From: Fructobacillus broussonetiae
GTDB lineage: Bacteria > Bacillota > Bacilli > Lactobacillales > Lactobacillaceae
Assembly: GCF_018437275.1 (NCBI RefSeq)
Contig: NZ_JAAMFK010000004.1
Location: 111,179-175,178, forward strand
Length of the DNA stretch: 64,000 nt
Reading direction: 5' to 3'
Part shown: piece by piece, positions 59,614 through 64,000 of the stretch
Numbering within the stretch: the first letter of the stretch is position 1
Layout of the letters: each line of letters opens with the position of its first letter
The notes under the pieces: model-generated
What the model was told of the DNA's origin: nothing
The model's input: the letters and a program-made list of their open reading frames with translations, nothing else
Database searches by the model: none
Made by a program: the position numbers and the translations under genes

Positions 59614-60552
59614 ATGACGAACTCACAGAATGAAGTTTTATCATTAGTTGTACCTGTACACAATGAGGAAGATACAATTCATCTTTTTTATCAAGCCATT
59701 CAAGACATTAAAAGTCAGGTAACGGCCGATATTGACTTTCATTTTATTGACGATGGGTCAACTGACCGTACGCTAATGATTCTACGTGAGTTAAGTGAAA
59801 AGGATAGCCATGTTCACTACGTTTCTTTCTCACGAAACTTTGGAAAAGAAGCTGGGTTATACGCGGGTCTTGAACAAGCTAATGGTGACTATGTCGCTGT
59901 CATGGATGTTGACCTTCAAGATCCACCTGAACTGTTACCTGAAATGTTGAAGGAAGTTCAATCTGGAGAATATGACGCTGTTGGAACACGGCGAGCAGAC
60001 CGTAAGGGAGAAGCAAAGCTTCGTTCATGGTTCTCCGCACAGTTCTACAAATGGATGAATAAAATTTCTCAAACGCACCTTGTAGATGGAGCACGCGATT
60101 ACCGAGTTATGACTCGTCAAATGGTGGATGCCATTTTAGCAATGTCTGAAAATCAACGTTTTTCAAAGGGGATTTTCACTTGGGTTGGATTTAAGACTAA
60201 GTACATTCCATTTGAAAATCGTGAACGTGTTGCTGGAAACACATCTTGGTCTTTTTGGTCATTGACTAAGTATGCCATTGAAGGGATTGTTTCATTCTCA
60301 ACAATGCCACTGACTATTGTTACATTCCTTGGAATGCTAACGTTTGGAATTTCAATTCTTGCGGGAATTTTTATTGTGATTCGTGCTTTAATTGCTAATA
60401 CCTCAGTTGCAGGATGGCCATCAATGGTTACCATCATACTCTTTATTGGTGGAATCCAAATGCTGAGTCTTGGAGTGATTGGAAGATACATGGCCGCTAT
60501 CTTTATGGAGACTAAGAATCGGCCAATTTATATTTCGAAAGAATCTAAGTGA
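59614..60552 (+). CDS. GtrB/CsbB-type polyprenyl-phosphate sugar synthase
   Basis: A 312-residue GT2 glycosyltransferase (VVPVHNEEDTIHLF, FIDDGSTDRTL, FSRNFGKEAGLYAGLE, AVMDVDLQDPPELLPEM) with two C-terminal membrane segments. Such enzymes move a sugar from UDP-glucose or UDP-GlcNAc to undecaprenyl phosphate for side-chain addition. Start at 59614 (GAGGGAGAG upstream). A TATAAT lies at 59561. It is followed by a YfhO-like GT-C candidate, a natural partner. Confidence 0.92.
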   Translation: MTNSQNEVLSLVVPVHNEEDTIHLFYQAIQDIKSQVTADIDFHFIDDGSTDRTLMILRELSEKDSHVHYVSFSRNFGKEAGLYAGLEQANGDYVAVMDVDLQDPPELLPEMLKEVQSGEYDAVGTRRADRKGEAKLRSWFSAQFYKWMNKISQTHLVDGARDYRVMTRQMVDAILAMSENQRFSKGIFTWVGFKTKYIPFENRERVAGNTSWSFWSLTKYAIEGIVSFSTMPLTIVTFLGMLTFGISILAGIFIVIRALIANTSVAGWPSMVTIILFIGGIQMLSLGVIGRYMAAIFMETKNRPIYISKESK

Positions 60553-60584
60553 TTCTATAATAAAAATATTTAACAGAGAAAAGT

Positions 60585-62315
60585 ATGAAATTAACATTTA
60601 ATGAAAAAATTCAACTAGGAATCCCAGTTATATTATTTGGTATAGCAATGGCGGCCCTGTTGTTTATGGTGGGACATAATGGTGAATTATTTTATGGAGC
60701 TGATTTTCAGTTTCATTTTAATCGAATGTATGAATATCATGAAAATATTCGCCGATTGAATTTCTTTCCAACCATTTCAACATTTTCTGCTAATCAAATT
60801 GGAAGTAACGTTATAGCTATGTATCCATCATTCCCTACATATTTAGGGGCTTTGATGCTGTTTGTTTTTAAGCCGATTTTAGCTATGTATATCTTAATCT
60901 GGTGTCAGTTTATGATTCAATTCCTGATTACAAGATTCGTAGCAAGAAAAATGAACTTAGAAAATATTGAAGCGACAACTGTAGCTGTTATTTTTGTGAC
61001 ATCGACTGCATTGGTTTCACAGTCTATTCAGCAATGGCTTCTTGGTGAAACCTTTGCCATGTCATTTATGCCATTAATTTTGCTTGGCTTATATCGACTG
61101 GCAACAAAATCAGTTGAATCAACAAAGCTTATGAGCATTAAAGAAAACTGGAATGAACTCTGGCCTCTAATTGTTGGTTTTACGGCTGTTTTATATAGCC
61201 ATGTTCTTTCACTTGCGATGGTTTTTGTTTACTTTTGTATTGCAGTTTTGTACTTGTTAATCACACGTAAAACAAGAGTATACATTGTGGTGAATGTAAT
61301 TATAGCCGGAGTGATCACTTTACTACTATCGATTGCTTTTCTAATTCCATTTCTATTTAATTCTTTAAATAATAACCTACAAACACCAGAGCCATATCCT
61401 TTTTTGGATACTTGGGCTGCTCCTAAAATGCTTGAAATTTGGAATGGGGCTTTTGCATATTCAACAAATACAATCGGATTGTTCCCGGTTATCTCAGTTA
61501 TCCTTGGTTTGTTTTTGTATCCAAAACTAACTAATCACGTAAAAAAGGTGTTTTTACTTTCAATTTTGTTAGTTTTTAACGGTTCGTTCTATTTATGGAA
61601 TCTCATCTATAAGAGTCCTTTAGGTGTGATTCAGTTTCCACATCGGCTTTTAGTATTTGCTATTTTATCTTTAGCTTTTCTGTTTGTTTTTGAGATTCGA
61701 TCATTGTACGATAATTCAAAGCAACGTACGATTTTATTGATTTGTACCGCCGTATTTAGCATTTTCTCTTCTTTTTACTTTACAAAGAAAAATTGGTTAG
61801 ATGGAGTTAAAGCGAATAGCATTTTAGTAGATTACACGCCAAACGAAAAACGGCCAGTAACGATGCCACCTGTGGGTACATACCGTGTAAACAATACTGG
61901 TATTGATAATTTGTTAAAGTATTGGGTTACATTCGGTGCATTTGATTACTTACCAAAAAATAACCAGCATGATTCTTCACTATTGAATCATCAGGTTCAG
62001 TTAAATAGCCAACCCGTTCCATCAACGTATAGTTCCATTGGTAATGGTATAAAATATGAAGGAAACTTTGGTAAGGGAAATATTAAGTTACCATTCATTA
62101 CATACAATTCAAATTATGAAGTTCATGACAAGAATGGTCACTCATTATCGTATTCTTCAGATCAAAGCAGCCAAATGGTTGTTAAGAATACAGAAGCCAC
62201 AAACGAAATTACTGTAAAACGTAAAGCTTCTGTGTTGGAAGTTGTTTCTTTAATAATTAGTTTTATTACTGGAATAACATTGATAATTTACGCTTTGTAT
62301 CGAAGATTTAAATAA
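60585..62315 (+). CDS. Polytopic membrane protein, GT-C/YfhO-like (copy 2)
   Basis: A 576-residue protein with about 11-12 membrane segments and a C-terminal extracytoplasmic domain before a final helix. The first loop reads YGADFQFHFNRMYEY and SNVIAMYPSFPTYL, matching the plan of the 46076 protein. Likely transfers the sugar made by the GtrB neighbour. Function inferred from context. Confidence 0.7.
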   Translation: MKLTFNEKIQLGIPVILFGIAMAALLFMVGHNGELFYGADFQFHFNRMYEYHENIRRLNFFPTISTFSANQIGSNVIAMYPSFPTYLGALMLFVFKPILAMYILIWCQFMIQFLITRFVARKMNLENIEATTVAVIFVTSTALVSQSIQQWLLGETFAMSFMPLILLGLYRLATKSVESTKLMSIKENWNELWPLIVGFTAVLYSHVLSLAMVFVYFCIAVLYLLITRKTRVYIVVNVIIAGVITLLLSIAFLIPFLFNSLNNNLQTPEPYPFLDTWAAPKMLEIWNGAFAYSTNTIGLFPVISVILGLFLYPKLTNHVKKVFLLSILLVFNGSFYLWNLIYKSPLGVIQFPHRLLVFAILSLAFLFVFEIRSLYDNSKQRTILLICTAVFSIFSSFYFTKKNWLDGVKANSILVDYTPNEKRPVTMPPVGTYRVNNTGIDNLLKYWVTFGAFDYLPKNNQHDSSLLNHQVQLNSQPVPSTYSSIGNGIKYEGNFGKGNIKLPFITYNSNYEVHDKNGHSLSYSSDQSSQMVVKNTEATNEITVKRKASVLEVVSLIISFITGITLIIYALYRRFK

Positions 62316-62387
62316 AATAAAAGTGCTTAATTTATCACTGTGATATAATTTGCATGATATTATTTTTAAATAGCAAAGGGGGCCCTT

Positions 62388-63293
62388 ATGGCCGAATCAA
62401 ACAAAAAGATTAGTGCGGTAATTGTTACTTACAATCGCCTGGATTTGTTGAAAGAGTCATTAAATGCTTTGTTTAAGCAGGAATATTCTTTGTCACATAT
62501 TATTGTTGTAGATAACAATAGTGAAAATGATACAAAGGAATATCTTGAATCCCTTGGAGACAAAATTGATTACTTGCGTCTTCCAGAAAATATTGGTGGG
62601 GCTGGTGGATTCAACAAAGGAATTCGTTACTTCATTGAAGAAACTGATGATGATTATCTTTGGATTATGGATGATGACACGATTGCACATCCGGATACTA
62701 TGAAATCATTTATGCAATATGCGGACCAAAATCCAGATTTTTCATTCTTAGCATCAAAGGTTTTGTGGAAAGACGGTTCATTAGCAAAAATGAACTTGAT
62801 GGGTTACATGAATGGTAGAAGGATTCCTGATTCCGAAAAAAATGTTGTGCAAACAAGAAATGCAACGTTTGTTTCATTATTGATTGCGCGTGACATTGTA
62901 GAAAAAATTGGATTGCCAATTGTTGACTTCTTTATCTGGGGAGATGATATTGAATATACTGAACGTGCGGCCCGAGTTCGCCCTGGATACTATGTTCCAT
63001 CTGCAACCGTTACTCATGCGACAAAGGCTAATTTTGGTTCGTCATTATTGAACGATTCTGCTGATCGAACTCCGCGTTACTATTACCATTATCGTAATAA
63101 GATGTATTATGCACGACAGAGAAAATTGTATCGAAAGCTACGTGCTGAAGTTCGGCCATGGCTTGACTATGTAAATATTTTATTTTCTAAAACTGAAAAT
63201 AAAAAAGAAAAACTTGCTATTATTCGAAAGGGTGTAAAGGCAGGTTTGAAGTTTAATCCAACCGTTGAGTATGCTAAGAAAAAAAATGATTAA
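62388..63293 (+). CDS. GT2 glycosyltransferase, GlfT-like
   Basis: A 301-residue GT-A enzyme. The N-terminus is SAVIVTYNRLDLLKESLNAL, followed by IIVVDNNSENDTKEYL, the GGAGGFNKGIRY loop and the DDYLWIMDDDT (DxD) motif, typical of GlfT-type galactofuranosyltransferases; WGDDIEY and RNKMYYARQR further support this. With glf in the same cluster, galactofuranose as donor is inferred. AAAGGGGG Shine-Dalgarno and TATAAT at 62344. Confidence 0.85.
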   Translation: MAESNKKISAVIVTYNRLDLLKESLNALFKQEYSLSHIIVVDNNSENDTKEYLESLGDKIDYLRLPENIGGAGGFNKGIRYFIEETDDDYLWIMDDDTIAHPDTMKSFMQYADQNPDFSFLASKVLWKDGSLAKMNLMGYMNGRRIPDSEKNVVQTRNATFVSLLIARDIVEKIGLPIVDFFIWGDDIEYTERAARVRPGYYVPSATVTHATKANFGSSLLNDSADRTPRYYYHYRNKMYYARQRKLYRKLRAEVRPWLDYVNILFSKTENKKEKLAIIRKGVKAGLKFNPTVEYAKKKND

Positions 63294-63306
63294 AATGATT
63301 TTTTGG

Positions 63307-63332
63307 AAAGTAGCCTAGGGCTACTTTTTTCT
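63307..63332 (+). terminator. Terminator after GlfT-like gene
   Basis: AAGTAGCC-TAG-GGCTACTT followed by T-run. Confidence 0.88.
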
Positions 63333-63373
63333 TGTAAAAAAAGAATTTTGAACTGCTATCTATTAATTAACTT

Positions 63374-63840
63374 ATGAGACAGATATTAACTAAAAAAATC
63401 AAAGAACTTTTCCCATTTATTATTCTTTTGTTCACTTCACTTTTGATATTAAATGGCTTACTCTTTACTCCTATTCGATTAGATTGGGACTCTTACTATC
63501 ATTTATCAAGAGTTCATAATCTTTCGCAAGGATTTTTCTCTTTTTTGTATCCGCAGAATTTTAATTCGCTTGGAAAAGTTGGCTTAGCAACAAATGTTTT
63601 TTATCCTTCTCTAACGGTTCAATTTATTGTTAGTATTATTCCAACAAGTTTAAGCGCACTCGCTGCATATAAACTATTTGTGTTTATAGAACTTTATTTA
63701 ATTTCGCTTGTACTTTATCTTTTACTGAGATTCAAAATGAAAAACAGCACCATGTCTTCACTATTCTTTGCTGTTTTTTGGGGTGCAATAGTAATTTGTT
63801 TTGATGTTGAAGCAACGGGAGGTGAAGCGCTATGCTCGTA
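63374..63840 (+). pseudogene. GT-C-like membrane protein gene (copy 3), broken by IS
   Basis: About 150 codons closely similar to the start of the 46076 protein (DSYYHLSRVHNL, FLYPQNFNSLGKVGLATNVFYPS). The similarity stops at GGEAL. There the next frame would read Ala-Arg, as in the paralogue (GGETLARL), so a one-base shift seems to precede the IS end. The in-frame continuation CSYADKMDRFYASSTV is IS sequence and ends at 63883. No Shine-Dalgarno before the ATG. Confidence 0.7.
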
Positions 63841-64000
63841 TGCTGATAAAATGGACAGATTTTATGCATCGTCCACTGTATAATTATCCCAAGACTAAAA
63901 AGGAAATCAGCACATGACTAAAAGGCCACGTTACTCACAGGAATTCAAAGATGCCATTGTTGCCCTCTATCAAGAAGGTCGTTCCTCTCTGTCACTTTCA
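63841..64000 (+). mobile_element. Left end of an IS3-family insertion sequence (runs off window)
   Basis: The boundary is approximate, between 63833 and 63850. The element begins near TGATAAAATGGACAG. A promoter-like TATAAT lies at 63880. The first transposase ORF is at 63914. Right end and target duplication are outside the window. Confidence 0.7.
63914..64000 (+). CDS. IS3-family transposase OrfA, start only
   Basis: Twenty-nine codons, MTKRPRYSQEFKDAIVALYQ and onward, typical of the helix-turn-helix OrfA of IS3 (KxYSxEFKxxIVxLYQ). AAAAGGAAATC upstream acts as the Shine-Dalgarno. Continues past the window. Confidence 0.8.
   Translation, partial: MTKRPRYSQEFKDAIVALYQEGRSSLSLS

Overview
The window is chromosomal DNA of a low-to-moderate GC Gram-positive bacterium. 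It carries RNA polymerase epsilon (rpoY) next to RNase J1, an Asp23-nusB pair, rnmV-rsmA-veg, the repressor-type PurR beside glmU, RexAB instead of RecBCD, comEA/comEC, a RelQ-nadK-pseudouridine synthase block, CcpA-type cre sites and a lysozyme with glucan-binding-type repeats. Together these point to Lactobacillaceae, most likely the Leuconostoc/Weissella/Fructobacillus branch. The genus cannot be fixed from the sequence alone. No tRNA, rRNA, CRISPR array or prophage was recognised.

Layout. 1-8.7 kb: RNA processing, translation and stress genes (rnjA, rpoY, efp, asp23-like, nusB, tatD, rnmV, rsmA, veg), a Zn/Mn-type ABC transporter and purR. 8.7-13.2 kb: glmU, a disulfide-reductase-like flavoprotein, small hypotheticals and a strong candidate for a structured ncRNA (possibly 6S-like). 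13.2-18.1 kb: xseA-xseB-ispA-tlyA-recN operon. 18.1-20.6 kb: a small accessory stretch and a purine permease under PurBoxes. 20.6-28.7 kb: M42 peptidase, ftsW, ylbG, rsmD, coaD, comEA, comEC, holA. 28.7-29.4 kb: a gene-poor stretch packed with duplicated RNA-like modules resembling a type I toxin-antitoxin locus. 29.4-32.4 kb: DyP peroxidase, recX with a tandemly duplicated tail, DUF402 phosphatase. 32.5-40.3 kb: rexB-rexA. 40.4-45.9 kb: yqgQ, glcK, relQ, nadK, rluD-like, mgtE. 46-64 kb: an AT-rich surface-polysaccharide island: polytopic glycosyltransferase-like proteins, a GH25 lysozyme with 22-23 repeats, flippase, priming transferase, Wzz, Wzy, glycosyltransferases and UDP-galactopyranose mutase. 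It ends in a membrane-protein gene broken by an IS3-type element that runs off the window.

How the parts work together. PurR sits under a PurBox of its own, and the permease at 19-20.3 kb has two inverted PurBoxes exactly 17 nt apart plus a third, so purine uptake and purR are probably co-regulated. The glcK promoter carries a cre site, linking glucose phosphorylation to CcpA. The polysaccharide island supplies a priming enzyme, flippase, polymerase, length control, UDP-Galf supply, a GlfT-like transferase and a GtrB-type lipid-linked sugar donor system, which implies a galactofuranose-containing, side-chain-modified surface polymer.

The least expected signals are regulatory. Three genes (purR, glcK, the rluD-like gene) have a strong Shine-Dalgarno separated from the start codon by a hairpin that restores the same effective spacing of 11 nt. 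Two genes (recX and a small minus-strand gene) look leaderless. mgtE has a leader with mutually exclusive stems. The 28.7-29.4 kb RNA cluster is duplicated and unexplained.
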